Shown: positions 42,787 to 52,029 of the stretch, in pieces | How the letters are laid out: the number at the start of each line of letters is the position of its first letter | Numbering within the stretch: the first letter of the stretch is position 1 | Assembly (NCBI GenBank): GCA_964510065.1 | Contig: CAZEAC010000012.1 | Location: 17,718 to 81,717 of the forward strand | DNA: 64,000 nucleotides | Source of the DNA: CAZEAC01 sp964510065 | GTDB taxonomy: Bacteria > Bdellovibrionota_C > UBA2361 > CAIXSY01 | Reading direction: 5' to 3' | The notes under the pieces: model-generated | Told to the model about the DNA's origin: nothing | Seen by the model: the letters and a program-made list of their open reading frames with translations, nothing else | Databases searched by the model: none | Position numbers and translations under genes: made by a program

Positions 42787-44595
42787 ATGAGATCAACTTG
42801 GCCAAAACAGGATGTATATCGGCGGATGTCGGGAAAAATGGATTTCCCGCAATTTGTCAGTTCTGATCGTGATATGCAGGCGGGTCAGGAATCCATGTTG
42901 GGTAGTGGAAGTGGCGCACCTCGTGCCGAGGAACATACAAAGCACGATGGACAACCCCGGCGCCAAAAAAGCCCTGAAGAGAAAAAGCGTGAAATGATTG
43001 AAGAGCATGATAAGAAGGAATATCAACGGCAGTCGGCGTTTTGGGATTCAGTTTGGAAGAAGGGCAAGCAGACATTGAGGCAGGATCGCGGAACTGGGAA
43101 TTATGAGAAAGCAAAAGCTGGACTCAATCATGAACTACGCGGTTTCTCCACAAGTAATCTTGATCATATTCGTGGTAACATCACGACAGGTCTTGGCGCG
43201 GCCGCGCAAGCGTACCCGTTCCTAGAAAATAGCTACCGGCACGTAATTGAGCACGCGCGAGAGCTGTGGGGGTTGGGTGTAGCTTTTGACAGATCTGTCG
43301 CATCATTTAAGTCCGTAAGACGCTCGTGTTGGGTTGTGGAGGAAGTCGGTATCGCGAATTGGGCAATAGCACAAAATTATCTGAATCTTGCGGAATCGCA
43401 AATCAAAAGGTTCAAAGATCTTCAGGAAGCGCTAGGTTCCGCGAAAGAGAGAGATGGTGAGGCGCTCGGTAAATTGAAAAAAGAAGGCTCGAGTTCGGCT
43501 CAATCTCTCGGTGCCGGACTGATGCGGGTAAATGAATCTATCGCTTTTCTCGAAAGCTCAGTCGTGCAAAGCGCAATCGCCAATTTGGGCGATACTAAAG
43601 AGGCCCGTTTTGTTCGGATGGCGTATGAACTAAGTCGAGAAAAGCTCGACCTTATTAAAAAGGATTTTTGGCGGTTTACTTCTCAAGAGACGATGATTTT
43701 GGCGCAGCTCCAGTATTCTGGGGCACAGAGGGATATCGCCAAATTCCTCGAAAGTGTGCCCGAGATTAGGCGGAGCGGAACGAGGCCGCCTAACTGGCTA
43801 GGCCCCTATATTGATACCGAACTTAGGGAATATTTTCTTCAAATCGGTCCGCTGGAAAGCAATCCCATTGAAAAGCTTAGGAAAATTGCAGATACGGGAC
43901 TAGCTAGATCGTTAGTCGAAATGGGCATTGAGCCGACTAAAGCCGCGAAAATTTCCGATCAATTGATCGAGAGAATGACTCCCTTATACCGGAATGCGTA
44001 TTTCGAGCGCGCAACATTGCAGAATTATTTTGAAGAGGTGCAGAACAAGAAACTCAGTCCGATAGCATACGGAGTCTTGGAGATAACGGCCAATGCTGGT
44101 TTGAAAGTTACCCTTCGTTCTCGGCATGACGAGACCTTAGTCTTCATTAGTGGACCGCGTTCACATCGGATCCTTGAAAGCCTCCATTTTATTCGGGACT
44201 TTGCACGTGCTCAATTTAACGACACAAACTCTGCAACACGCGCTGGGGTAGTGCTAAGTTTTCCAAGATCAAAGGTGGCCGTGGAAAACGTGGAAAGTAT
44301 GGCGGCTAAGTTTGCGCGCAATTCGAAATGCGGCGAGATCTTTTACGGAAATGGGTGGGGAGTGAATTTTGGGGCGCCAGCCTGGGAAAGTTTTGTTTTT
44401 GAGGGGAAGCCAATGACGGTAAAGGCAGTAATTGGCGCCGAAATGGGACCGGAGCCAAAAGGGAAATTGACGGAGCGATTTGATAGGACTACTTGTGCTA
44501 ACTTTAAGAAGGCTCCGTTTGGAAGAGTCAAAGATCACGTGGCTCTGCACTTAAACATTAGCCAGGTTGCAGATGACCATCCGGATCTTTTCTAA
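42787..44595 (+). CDS. Hypothetical protein, 602 aa, coiled-coil
   Basis: The start is the ATG at 42787, 6 bases into the longer frame. There is no signal peptide. Residues about 50-85 are extremely charged (KSPEEKKREMIEEHDKKEYQ). The middle (about 90-420) is helical with coiled coils, and the C-terminal 180 residues are alpha/beta (VLEITANAGLKVTLRSRHDE, VFISGPRSHRILESL). I recognise no family. It follows the TraG-like gene by 51 bases on the same strand, so it may belong to the same transcription unit, as cargo or as a cytoplasmic part of the machine. Confidence 0.6.
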   Translation: MRSTWPKQDVYRRMSGKMDFPQFVSSDRDMQAGQESMLGSGSGAPRAEEHTKHDGQPRRQKSPEEKKREMIEEHDKKEYQRQSAFWDSVWKKGKQTLRQDRGTGNYEKAKAGLNHELRGFSTSNLDHIRGNITTGLGAAAQAYPFLENSYRHVIEHARELWGLGVAFDRSVASFKSVRRSCWVVEEVGIANWAIAQNYLNLAESQIKRFKDLQEALGSAKERDGEALGKLKKEGSSSAQSLGAGLMRVNESIAFLESSVVQSAIANLGDTKEARFVRMAYELSREKLDLIKKDFWRFTSQETMILAQLQYSGAQRDIAKFLESVPEIRRSGTRPPNWLGPYIDTELREYFLQIGPLESNPIEKLRKIADTGLARSLVEMGIEPTKAAKISDQLIERMTPLYRNAYFERATLQNYFEEVQNKKLSPIAYGVLEITANAGLKVTLRSRHDETLVFISGPRSHRILESLHFIRDFARAQFNDTNSATRAGVVLSFPRSKVAVENVESMAAKFARNSKCGEIFYGNGWGVNFGAPAWESFVFEGKPMTVKAVIGAEMGPEPKGKLTERFDRTTCANFKKAPFGRVKDHVALHLNISQVADDHPDLF

Positions 44596-44619
44596 GCTTG
44601 TAAAGTTTAAAAGAAGTTT

Positions 44620-45249
44620 CTAGTTCTTTGGGGAAAATCGCTGAGCAAGTATTTCGCCGCCCTTTCTAATTGCCCATCCACCCAGGAGGCCCACGCCCGT
44701 TCCGCCAATGAACCAAGGTAATAAAGGCATAGCCGTAGCTATTGCAGCCGCTCCTGCCAGGTAGCTTACTCCTACTCCGGTGGCGGTTAAGACACCAACA
44801 AGAATTCCAATTTTAAAGATGTAATCACCAGCCCCGTGCATAAAGATTCCGAGCTGATGTCCGGCCGCTCGCCCGATGTTTTGTGCACTCTCTTTGAAGA
44901 AATCGATGATGCGCTTGCCGAATGGTAGTTTAGACTCTCTCGGCTCGGGCGCTAGTTCCTCTCCGGGCGAGCCTCCCGCACCCGGACCGATCGGCGGAAT
45001 AGGCGGAAGAGCGATTCCGGCTCCCGCGAGGGGATTTCGTGTAACTGCGTTGGGGCTTGCAGGATGTCCTAATTGCGTTTGCGGCGGTCGACGAGCAACC
45101 GAATGATCTTCGACGACCTCAGCCTCAAGAATGGGGCCATCCGACTTAACTAGACTATTTGAATTGACTTGGACTGAAGTCGAACCACCCTTCCTCGTAA
45201 GACTGTTTCCACCGCTTTTCACCAAAGCTAAGTTTTGATCAATTGTCAT
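44620..45249 (-). CDS. Hypothetical membrane protein, 209 aa
   Basis: The first 115 residues are low-complexity and soluble (Ser/Asn then Pro/Gly-rich: LPPIPPIGPGAGGSPG). Two or three hydrophobic helices follow (about 146-170 and 175-200; GILVGVLTATGVGVSYLAGAA, ATAMPLLPWFIGG) with Gly spacing. I prefer the ATG at 45249. No family recognised. Proteins with a disordered front and a Gly-rich helical hairpin are sometimes secreted pore-forming proteins or membrane anchors; nothing here decides this. It converges on the preceding gene with a 24-base gap. Confidence 0.5.
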   Translation of the reverse strand: MTIDQNLALVKSGGNSLTRKGGSTSVQVNSNSLVKSDGPILEAEVVEDHSVARRPPQTQLGHPASPNAVTRNPLAGAGIALPPIPPIGPGAGGSPGEELAPEPRESKLPFGKRIIDFFKESAQNIGRAAGHQLGIFMHGAGDYIFKIGILVGVLTATGVGVSYLAGAAAIATAMPLLPWFIGGTGVGLLGGWAIRKGGEILAQRFSPKN

Positions 45250-45516
45250 CTCCGTACTCCGTTGCCCAAGAAGAATAGAATAATAGCTCCAAATGTTTCC
45301 GTGGTCCAATTATGGTTATTGTTCGAATACGGCTGCATGTAGCACGAAAAACTAACTGTAATGCTCCGGAATTACTGATCAAATCGACCATCGCAGAGCG
45401 GGGAAATAAGCTATATAAATCTTTCTTGCATTTTTTAGGTTACATACCGCCGTACATGCAGAATGATCGACTCATACTACGGATTTATCTATCGCAACGG
45501 AGACCATACGGAATCT

Positions 45517-45949
45517 ATGAGTAATTTTCTTGATTGACTTAGGAAGGTCCCGCAAAAAGCAGCCTTGCCATTAGCGCTCGCGAGTTTTTTAGGGTAAGAG
45601 TGAGGCGCAGACTTCAACGATGCCCGAGAAGGCTGGCGAAGCTACTACCAATGCTATTGTACAAGGCGTTCTTCCTTCTCGATTGAAAGACTATCACGAA
45701 TACTTTGAGCGAAAGAAGCAGCTCTTTCAGATGGCTGCAGTTGTAGGCACGCTTCCGCAAGGCTCGGAAGTTCGAAATGAAGCCGAGGTGCTCCATGCGT
45801 GTGATACTGCCGCCGTACTTGGTCACATTAAAAATATCGGCGTTGATGTACCGAAAGGGTCGCGAGTTGGCTACTCGAAGGCCGGTGTTGGGTACGTGCC
45901 GGCGAAGTTTGAAGTAGAGGTAAATTCAGGATTTCTCAACGCGACTTAA
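45517..45949 (+). pseudogene. Decayed copy 1 of the exported protein family at 48431-49357
   Basis: From the ATG at 45517 the frame reads MSNFLD, stop, LRKVPQKAALPLALASFLG, matching MTPFDRLRKIHRQLSLPLALAGMVG of the intact copy. A second stop and a frameshift follow. An open frame of 109 codons remains from 45620 and aligns with the intact protein (HEYFERKKQLFQMAAVVG against HEEYFKRKQQLYQMAGEV; GYVPAKFEVEV against FYVPAKFEVEV). About 65 residues in the middle are deleted, joining EVLHACDTAAVLGHIK to the front part. The open part may be translated but is clearly a remnant. Confidence 0.8.
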
Positions 45950-46240
45950 ATCTGGTATCCATAACTCCATTCGATTGTTGGCGAAAGATTCACAAGCAGC
46001 TTTCCCTGCCCCTTGCGTTGGTGGGCATGGTAGGTAGTAGCGAGGCGCAATCTACCACATAGCTTGAAAAGGGCAGTGTTGCCCCGACCACAAATACCGT
46101 GGAAGCGTGCAGCAATCCGGAAACGTCAACGTCGTTGAGTAATAGTGACGTGATTGAAACTGCGATTGTCGATTGCTTTAACCACTGTTCCAGTGGCGCA
46201 TTCGTTAGGTCGTCGGGAAGAACCATTTCGCGACTGATCT
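45950..46240 (+). pseudogene. Decayed copy 2 of the exported protein family
   Basis: Directly behind copy 1, this segment is similar base by base to 48422-48560 (TCTGGTATCCAT, GGCATGGTAGGTAGTAGCG) and then to 49040-49190 (AATACCGTGGAAGC), with about 480 bases missing between. The start codon is changed to ATA (45961-45963) and a TAG interrupts the frame after the signal peptide region. It is a second, independent deletion derivative of the same gene. Confidence 0.8.
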
Positions 46241-46423
46241 AAATTGATTTCTCGGACCAAAATTACAAAATACGGCCTGAATCCTGCTTTTTATATTAGC
46301 ATGAGTGGAAATGTAAGTCAGATCGCGCAGGGGTAATATCGGAAATTGTGCTTGATATTGAAATTAAGTTGAAATACTTTTTGAGTTATAAAATCGTTGG
46401 TCGGTACCGTCTTGGTATTTATT

Positions 46424-47521
46424 ATGTTTGATGGCTTAAACTTCGCACACAGTCGCGCAATTAAGTACATCGAGGGTACTCCTTGGCACAAGGCAGCCAG
46501 TCCAGCTTGGGCACCATTTGCCCTCGAATCTAGATCGCCAACCCCATCTGGGTCCTCTCACTATCAGAAAGAACAGTCGCATTGCGCTGAACGTGCGGAA
46601 GTAAAAGTTAGCAGACGTTCTTCGAATGAGAGCTCAACTTCGGATGCCTTGAAATTTGGGGATTTTTCTTACTCGAGATGGGCTACACGGGACATTTTCC
46701 TACCTCGTGATGATGCGTCGGCATATAGGTTTGTCCGAGCATTAGATAGACTCACTAAAAAATTTGGAGGATTGGATCGCTCATCACATATGGGCGAAAT
46801 CTTCGCCGAGTTTGCAAGGGAGAGTGTTTCTTATCCTATTCCTATTTCAGTCGCCGCATTATTTGGAGTGACTTCTGCGGAGCGCCAGAATAAGAATTTT
46901 TCTTTTGAAGCATATGCACCTAATCTCGACGTGGTGATTAAGGCCGGTAGGGAAACAATCTATCGGTCACCAGTACTTTCGATGGCGGAATTCCACCATC
47001 AGGCGGAGCTGCTGTTTCGGATAGAACTGCTGCTGTTGCGTCCGTATGAGAAATCTTGTTTCGCAAGCGACGGTATTTGTTGCGTATATCTGCACCAGGA
47101 TGACGCATCGGGGAGCCGTCCTCGAATCCTTCTATATGGGACCACTGATGATTCAGTGAAAAAACTTGCGAACTGTGAAGTCAAATTGGTCCCGCGACTG
47201 CTTGGTCGGGACAATATTTATTACTTTGGCGAGCAAGCCGTTTCCCAATTTGCTGAACGAGGCTTGAGAGTGATTGTCTCCGGCAATGACAAACCGAGTT
47301 CATTGGGCATCATAAGCGCAAGGACTCCAGTTGTCGTGACGCATGACGGCGACTTTTGGGTTGCCGCATCAGTTGATGAACGTATAGTCAACTCCGGACA
47401 AATGACCGCATGCAAGGTGCTTGTGCTCTCTCTTAGAGGAAAGACGGCTCTCGCTCGAGATGTCAAAGTAAGCGTCCAACTGCTGCTTGATGGAGAAATT
47501 CCAAACTTTACTATTAAGTAG
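46424..47521 (+). CDS. Hypothetical protein, 365 aa
   Basis: I choose the ATG at 46424 (MFDGLNFAHS) over the TTG at 46397. There is no signal peptide. The first 90 residues are Ser/Pro-rich and probably disordered. The remainder is a folded alpha/beta domain (HQAELLFRIELLLLRPYEKS, GICCVYLHQDD, RILLYGTTDDSVKKL, VVVTHDGDFWVAAS). I recognise no family. Base composition is more A/T-rich than in the housekeeping genes, which fits an accessory gene. It stands alone, with over 150 bases on each side. Confidence 0.55.
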   Translation: MFDGLNFAHSRAIKYIEGTPWHKAASPAWAPFALESRSPTPSGSSHYQKEQSHCAERAEVKVSRRSSNESSTSDALKFGDFSYSRWATRDIFLPRDDASAYRFVRALDRLTKKFGGLDRSSHMGEIFAEFARESVSYPIPISVAALFGVTSAERQNKNFSFEAYAPNLDVVIKAGRETIYRSPVLSMAEFHHQAELLFRIELLLLRPYEKSCFASDGICCVYLHQDDASGSRPRILLYGTTDDSVKKLANCEVKLVPRLLGRDNIYYFGEQAVSQFAERGLRVIVSGNDKPSSLGIISARTPVVVTHDGDFWVAASVDERIVNSGQMTACKVLVLSLRGKTALARDVKVSVQLLLDGEIPNFTIK

Positions 47522-47739
47522 ACTAAGCGTATTCCTAAATACGTTCTCTCCGTAACCGAGATTTACAACTGACAGGTAGCTTGTTTTCTTGGGGGCAAGG
47601 TCGATGTTTCTGATCCACGCAGATAGGCCGTAGGCGTCCGTTCCTGCCCATCCAGTCTTAAGATGTGACGTGTGACTTCGCACTTTAAGTTACGCTGTCA
47701 ATATTTTGCGAGAGAAGCTCCCAAGAGGAAACTCTGAGC

Positions 47740-48195
47740 TTAGAGATTTGCCCAAATACCTTCGATCTCCAGCAAACTGCCTCGGTCGATCTTATCGGTA
47801 GCCTGGCTGTAAGCTGCTTTAGCAAGGTGAGCCCACGCTGGGTTCGAATCCTTCTCGAATCGATATTTTGGTCTTTCCCCGTGATGATTGGTAGCTGATT
47901 CCCCAGTACGATATTGGGAGCTGAAATCAAAACGATATTTATCAAATTCCGCAAACGGTGAAGATCTATCTTCCTTTTTCTTTGGTGGTATATAATCTTG
48001 AGGATCCGGCTCCGATGCGTTTTGTGCAGAGTTTGATGAGGACGCCTTAGTCGAATCGGTATTGTTCTGACCGCTTGAATAAGCCGATGAATGTGCCTTT
48101 CGCCATTTTATACAAGCCGGATCAATCGCGGGATCGAAATGTGGAAAGTGCCCGGGAAAGTTTCTACGTGCGAGGTCAGCCGGCGGCCATGGCAT
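47740..48195 (-). CDS. Small hypothetical protein, 151 aa
   Basis: A hydrophilic, low-complexity protein rich in Ser, Asp, Pro and aromatic residues (FAEFDKYRFDFSSQYRTGE). It has no signal peptide or membrane helix. The central part (about 35-80) is probably disordered. No family is recognised. It is isolated between unknown genes and has no strong ribosome binding site, so it may not be a true gene. The flanking gaps 47522-47739 and 48196-48430 hold nothing that I recognise. Confidence 0.35.
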   Translation of the reverse strand: MPWPPADLARRNFPGHFPHFDPAIDPACIKWRKAHSSAYSSGQNNTDSTKASSSNSAQNASEPDPQDYIPPKKKEDRSSPFAEFDKYRFDFSSQYRTGESATNHHGERPKYRFEKDSNPAWAHLAKAAYSQATDKIDRGSLLEIEGIWANL

Positions 48196-48430
48196 AAAAA
48201 GTTATGAAAACGCAGCCCTCTTTTGAACGCTGTAAGCGTGACAATGAGGGCGACCAATTTCAATAGAATATTATCGGGGACAACGTTTGTGGCCTAACTC
48301 GACTCTTTTGTTAAGAGTTTGGCCAATCTCGTTTATAATGTCTTCTAGTACGATTTTTTAGGTAACGTTCTCGACAAAATTAGCCATATCTATTGGTGAT
48401 TTGGTTTATTAACTATTAAATCTGGTATCC

Positions 48431-49357
48431 ATGACTCCATTCGATCGTTTGCGAAAGATCCACAGGCAGCTCTCCTTGCCCCTCGCCTTGGCGGGCATGG
48501 TAGGTAGTAGCGAGGCGCAATCACCCACAGGGCTGGAAAGGGGCAGTGCTGCCCCGACCACTGGGCTTACCAAGGCGCCGGTACCGGGGAGAATTGGAAG
48601 TCATGAGGAGTACTTCAAACGAAAGCAGCAGCTTTATCAGATGGCAGGCGAAGTTGCCAAACTCCCATTGGGCTCCGACATTCGTGCTGAAGCTCTTACA
48701 CAGTGTGTCGCGATAATCAACGGCCACAATCCCGCTGACCGATATGCGCTTCGTTACTGGGACTGGAACAGAGACGGCGTACAGCTCTGTGATGGCATGA
48801 CCTTAGGTGAACGAAAGACGGTTGCAGCGGCGATTTATGGCGAAAAAGTTGCGAATTTGGCAACTTCCTTTATACCTAGCGAAGCCGAGATCGCGCATGC
48901 GTTTGATGCGGCAACTTTGCTTCAGAATATTAAGCGAGCGGGCGGCGATGTTCCAAAGAATGCACGGGCGGGTTATCCGAAAGCCGGCGTTTTCTACGTT
49001 CCCGCAAAGTTTGAAGTTGAAGTGACGAATGGTTCGCTCGGTGCCACAAATACCGTGGAAGCACGCGGCAATCCGGAAGTTCCAGCGTCGGCAAGCACTA
49101 ATGATGTAGTGAAGACCGCAGTTGTTGATTGTTTTAATCTTTGCACCGGCGGCGCGTTTGTCATGCCATCGGGAAAAACAGTGCTGTTTCAACGCAAGGC
49201 ATCGTTAGCGCAGAATGTGGCGCCCCCCAAGAGCGCGGTTGACAAGGGCTTTGAGGCGTTAGAAGCAATGGCCGGCGAGTCGGGCACTGGAACAAATGGC
49301 TCATCGCAAAGTGTTTTAGACGCGATACGGGCCCTGCGCGAGAAAAAGGCACAGTAA
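48431..49357 (+). CDS. Exported protein of a locally duplicated family, intact copy
   Basis: A 308-residue protein with a weak signal peptide (LPLALAGMVGSSEAQ, about 16-30). Two Cys are in the central part (TQCVAI, QLCDGM) and two in the C-terminal part (VDCFNLCTGG), so disulfides are possible. A helical charged segment (EEYFKRKQQLYQMAGEVAKL) precedes a mixed domain. I know no family. Two decayed copies lie 2.5 kb upstream (45517-46240), so this is a gene that duplicates and is lost, a pattern of secreted effectors, antigens or immunity-type genes. Function unknown. Confidence 0.6.
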   Translation: MTPFDRLRKIHRQLSLPLALAGMVGSSEAQSPTGLERGSAAPTTGLTKAPVPGRIGSHEEYFKRKQQLYQMAGEVAKLPLGSDIRAEALTQCVAIINGHNPADRYALRYWDWNRDGVQLCDGMTLGERKTVAAAIYGEKVANLATSFIPSEAEIAHAFDAATLLQNIKRAGGDVPKNARAGYPKAGVFYVPAKFEVEVTNGSLGATNTVEARGNPEVPASASTNDVVKTAVVDCFNLCTGGAFVMPSGKTVLFQRKASLAQNVAPPKSAVDKGFEALEAMAGESGTGTNGSSQSVLDAIRALREKKAQ

Positions 49358-49507
49358 GATCGAATCAATATCAAAGGCCGCTGTCGACTTGGCGCCGAAA
49401 CGCCTGTTCCACTAGTAAAAAAAACATTACTAGCGCCACCGATCTGCTACACTTAAGTGGATTAATGCTACTGCTTGTTGTATTGCCTCTTTGCTTAAGC
49501 TCAGACG

Positions 49508-50413
49508 ATGAGGAATTGGCCGAAAGACGATGAGCACAGAAGCTCACCGGAGCCCCGGGCACAACGTCCGACGGTATCGCCACCGACAAATCCTGACTAT
49601 AGATTCATCCAAGCGAAGCTCCCGGCTAATAAACACTTTCGAATTCTTAAACATGATCTGTGGCATGAACGTCTCTCGAACGGTGCCCTGGTGACATTTC
49701 TGTCGATGCCCGGGTGCGGGTCAATATCAAGCTGCCTCTATCTACGGCGCGGTGTGTTGGGCGATCCGTCGGATAAGATCGGGCTCGCGCATCTTTCTGA
49801 GCATATGAATTTTAGGGATAGGCAATCGGGAGCGAATGAGCATACTAGAATGACGACCTCACGCTGTAGTGTGAACGGGTCGACTAGCAACTCACTTACC
49901 ATTTACAATGCCAGCGGACCGGCACATGAAGCGGAGCGGATAGTCAATTATCAGATTGCGAGTCTTCGTGCCATTGATTGGCCATCTGCGATCCTCGCGC
50001 GTGAGAAAAAGATAATTCTGCATGAAATGTTATTGTCGCGGAATCGAATAAGTCCGGTTCGGAGTCTACTTTGTGCCGATCGATCGCATAATGTCCATTT
50101 ACCTGTACTAGGCTGTCCCGAAACGGAATATGTGAGTTTTGGATTCGCAACGCTACTGGCCGATTGCAAGAGCGTATGACGACTTTATGCGGCTGTAGTC
50201 CGTCGATTTGGACTTCGTAAACCAGGTGGGACGGAAGTTACTTGCTCGTAGAAGATTCGCCGTACCAACGCGCACAGCTTCTTCTTTCTCTTCGCTTTAA
50301 GGTCTCTCTTGACCTGTCGCCACTGGTAATATCCTTGCTCTCTTACCTCAAGGACGTGGCACATCAGCGTTGGGGGAATTTTATTGATTTTAGATATTCC
50401 CCAATGTTATGGT
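49508..50413 (+). pseudogene. M16 (insulinase-type) peptidase remnant
   Basis: The first 223 codons (49508-50179) carry the N-terminal domain of an M16 metallopeptidase: a beta-strand block LSNGALVTFLSMPG, the inverted zinc motif HLSEH (about 94-98) in GLAHLSEHMNFR, and the third-ligand region REKKIILHEM (Glu about 172). The frame then stops near LGCPETEYVS, where intact enzymes continue for over 200 residues. A further open stretch in another frame (50221-50413, SPYQRAQLLLSLRF) resembles the start of the second half. I read this as a truncated and frameshifted gene. The N-terminal part could still be translated. Confidence 0.5.
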
Positions 50414-50419
50414 AGGCGA

Positions 50420-50917
50420 ATGACCGATTTTCATAAAGGACTGAATGGAGATTCCACTTCATTTCCTTCGGAACGTGGAGATTTTGCTCGAGGGAGATTT
50501 CTCCGAGACTTACATGGAGCCAGTTTTTCTAAAAGCGAAGAAAAGTCAAAATCTGGATCTGGCTACGAAGATCCAGTCTTCCTATATAGTACTCGGACCC
50601 GGGGAGTTCCATTAAGTGAGTATTATAAGTTCATAGAAACCGCCAGGCAGCAAGGCCTTGACCCGCAGCAATGTCGAAGCCCAAATGGTGATAAGATAAT
50701 AATTGTAAGTGTTCACGTATCTAAAGAGTGGTCGGAACTTTGGAAGATAACGCATTTTGAGAACGGAGTAGTCGAACACGAAGTGTCTGTTGTTGGGCAT
50801 GGTGGACGGAAGGATATTGTAAATGAAGCTTTTGAGAATAACCGAAGCGAAATTGATATCGCTAGAAATGACCCGAATACTACTTTGGTAGCTATGGGCA
50901 AGAACCCATTCGACTAA
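50420..50917 (+). CDS. Hypothetical protein, 165 aa
   Basis: I prefer the ATG at 50420 (MTDFHKGL). It is a small soluble protein with a Ser/Lys-rich N-terminal third and an alpha/beta rest (GDKIIIVSVHVSKEWSELWKI, VVEHEVSVVGHGG). No signal peptide and no recognised family. It stands just downstream of the M16 remnant. The 520 bases after it (50918-51441) hold the displaced tonB 3' fragment and the vapBC upstream region but no further gene that I can support. Confidence 0.45.
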   Translation: MTDFHKGLNGDSTSFPSERGDFARGRFLRDLHGASFSKSEEKSKSGSGYEDPVFLYSTRTRGVPLSEYYKFIETARQQGLDPQQCRSPNGDKIIIVSVHVSKEWSELWKITHFENGVVEHEVSVVGHGGRKDIVNEAFENNRSEIDIARNDPNTTLVAMGKNPFD

Positions 50918-51144
50918 TAGATTCGCTTTGGCGCTAAAGATTCCAAACCGCCTAATTTTAATTTGTGTCTTTGGTGATTGTTTTCGCGGCCGATCCAGTT
51001 GGAAAGGTCATTCCCAACAGTACCTCGTAGGGATACGACCTTCACGTTGCTTTCGAATTGAGAAAATTCCTGATTTGAAAAATATGGGCCGCGTTCAGCT
51101 GTAATTGAATAAGTGAGGGTAGGCTTCTTAACTTTTTCCTTCTC

Positions 51145-51284
51145 TACCCCAAGCCCGTAGAATGTAACAACCACCGCTGCTCAAACGGCGCCCCCGAGCG
51201 GGCGGAGGTGGCGAAGCGGTTCCAGCTCTTGGATTGGAATATAAAGTGAAAATTGCCGTCGGAGGCGGCGGCGAGCGCGGCTTT
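51145..51284 (-). pseudogene. Displaced copy of the 3' end of the tonB-like gene
   Basis: This segment is about 85% identical by eye to 52034-52195, the last part of the tonB-like gene, in the same orientation. It still encodes NFHFIFQ...RSGAPFEQRWLLHSTGLG before a stop, against FEQRWLLLSTGLE in the intact gene. The two copies are about 886 bases apart and flank vapBC. The copy has no start and is a fragment. Confidence 0.8.
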
Positions 51285-51365
51285 GCCAATTTAAGTGGAC
51301 CGCTCGGTAGATAACGTATGTCCCAACATGGGCAATTTTTGAATGTTATCGTAGTTTACAAAGAG

Positions 51366-51404
51366 TATCGATCGTGTCATAGTATTACGATAGGTGCATC
51401 GATA
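51366..51404. promoter_or_regulatory. Candidate VapBC operator
   Basis: TATCGAT (51366-51372) and ATCGATA (51398-51404) are inverted, with centres 32 bases apart, about three helical turns, and lie 38 bases upstream of vapB. VapB-type AbrB-fold antitoxins commonly bind such half-sites to repress their own operon. Confidence 0.45.
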
Positions 51405-51441
51405 AGATAGTGAATGCCATTTAATCAATCAGGACCATAGA

Positions 51442-51648
51442 ATGAAGCGCGTAACAATTTCACCTAAATTTCAAGTGGTAATTCCCGAAGAGATTCGAGT
51501 TATGTTGCGCCTTCGCCCAGGTGAAAAGGTATTGGTGTTCCAGTATGACAACAGAATCGAATATATTCCGCAAAAAAGTATGAAGGAGATGCGCGGTTTT
51601 CTTAGGGGAATTTCCACGGTAATTGAACGTGAAGACGATCGTGTATGA
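51442..51648 (+). CDS. vapB: AbrB/SpoVT-type antitoxin VapB
   Basis: A 68-residue antitoxin. The N-terminal 45 residues are a swapped-hairpin AbrB domain (KRVTISPKFQVVIPEEIR, then LRPGEKVLVF), which binds DNA. The C-terminal part (MKEMRGFLRGISTVIERE) is the toxin-binding helix. The start ATG follows GGACC at a short distance. The stop overlaps the vapC start (ATGA), the standard arrangement for coupled translation of toxin and antitoxin. Confidence 0.92.
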   Translation: MKRVTISPKFQVVIPEEIRVMLRLRPGEKVLVFQYDNRIEYIPQKSMKEMRGFLRGISTVIEREDDRV

Positions 51649-52025
51649 ACCTCGTCGATTCATCCGCATGGCTTGAATATTTTGCCGACACGCCGAGCGC
51701 TAAAAATTTCTCTAAAGCAATCGAGCGAACTGCATCGCTTATTGTGCCTACAATTTCGCTCTATGAAGTATTTAAACAGGTACTGCGTCAGCGTGGTGAA
51801 GATTCCGCGTTGCAAGCCGTTGCGCTGATGCAGCAAGGTAGAATTATTGATCTTAACGGCCCGATTGCATTATTGGCCGCAAAACTGAGCTGCCATTACA
51901 AAATTCCGATGGCGGATAGTATTATTCTTGCAACTGCCAAGACTCATCGTGCGACTTTATGGACGCAGGATTCGGACTTCGAATCGATTGATGGTGTAAA
52001 ATATTTTCCAAAGATAGCTTCCTGA
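51645..52025 (+). CDS. vapC: PIN-domain ribonuclease toxin VapC
   Basis: A 126-residue PIN nuclease. The acidic metal-binding residues are all present: Asp5 (NLVDSSAW), Glu41 (SLYEVFK), Asp91 (MADSIIL) and Asp109/Asp111 (TQDSDF). VapC toxins cut RNA, often tRNA, when their antitoxin is lost. The gene ends 4 bases before the stop of the convergent tonB-like gene, and the pair lies between two copies of that gene's 3' end, which marks it as a recent arrival. Confidence 0.93.
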   Translation: MNLVDSSAWLEYFADTPSAKNFSKAIERTASLIVPTISLYEVFKQVLRQRGEDSALQAVALMQQGRIIDLNGPIALLAAKLSCHYKIPMADSIILATAKTHRATLWTQDSDFESIDGVKYFPKIAS

Positions 52026-52029
52026 GAGA

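Noticed and set aside
31347..51000. Prophage
   Set aside because: No capsid, terminase, tail, integrase or lysis genes; the large membrane and exported proteins fit a transfer-like apparatus better.
50914..51174. 86-codon minus-strand frame ahead of vapB
   Set aside because: Its start lies out of frame in the displaced tonB fragment and it has no family features; kept as non-coding.
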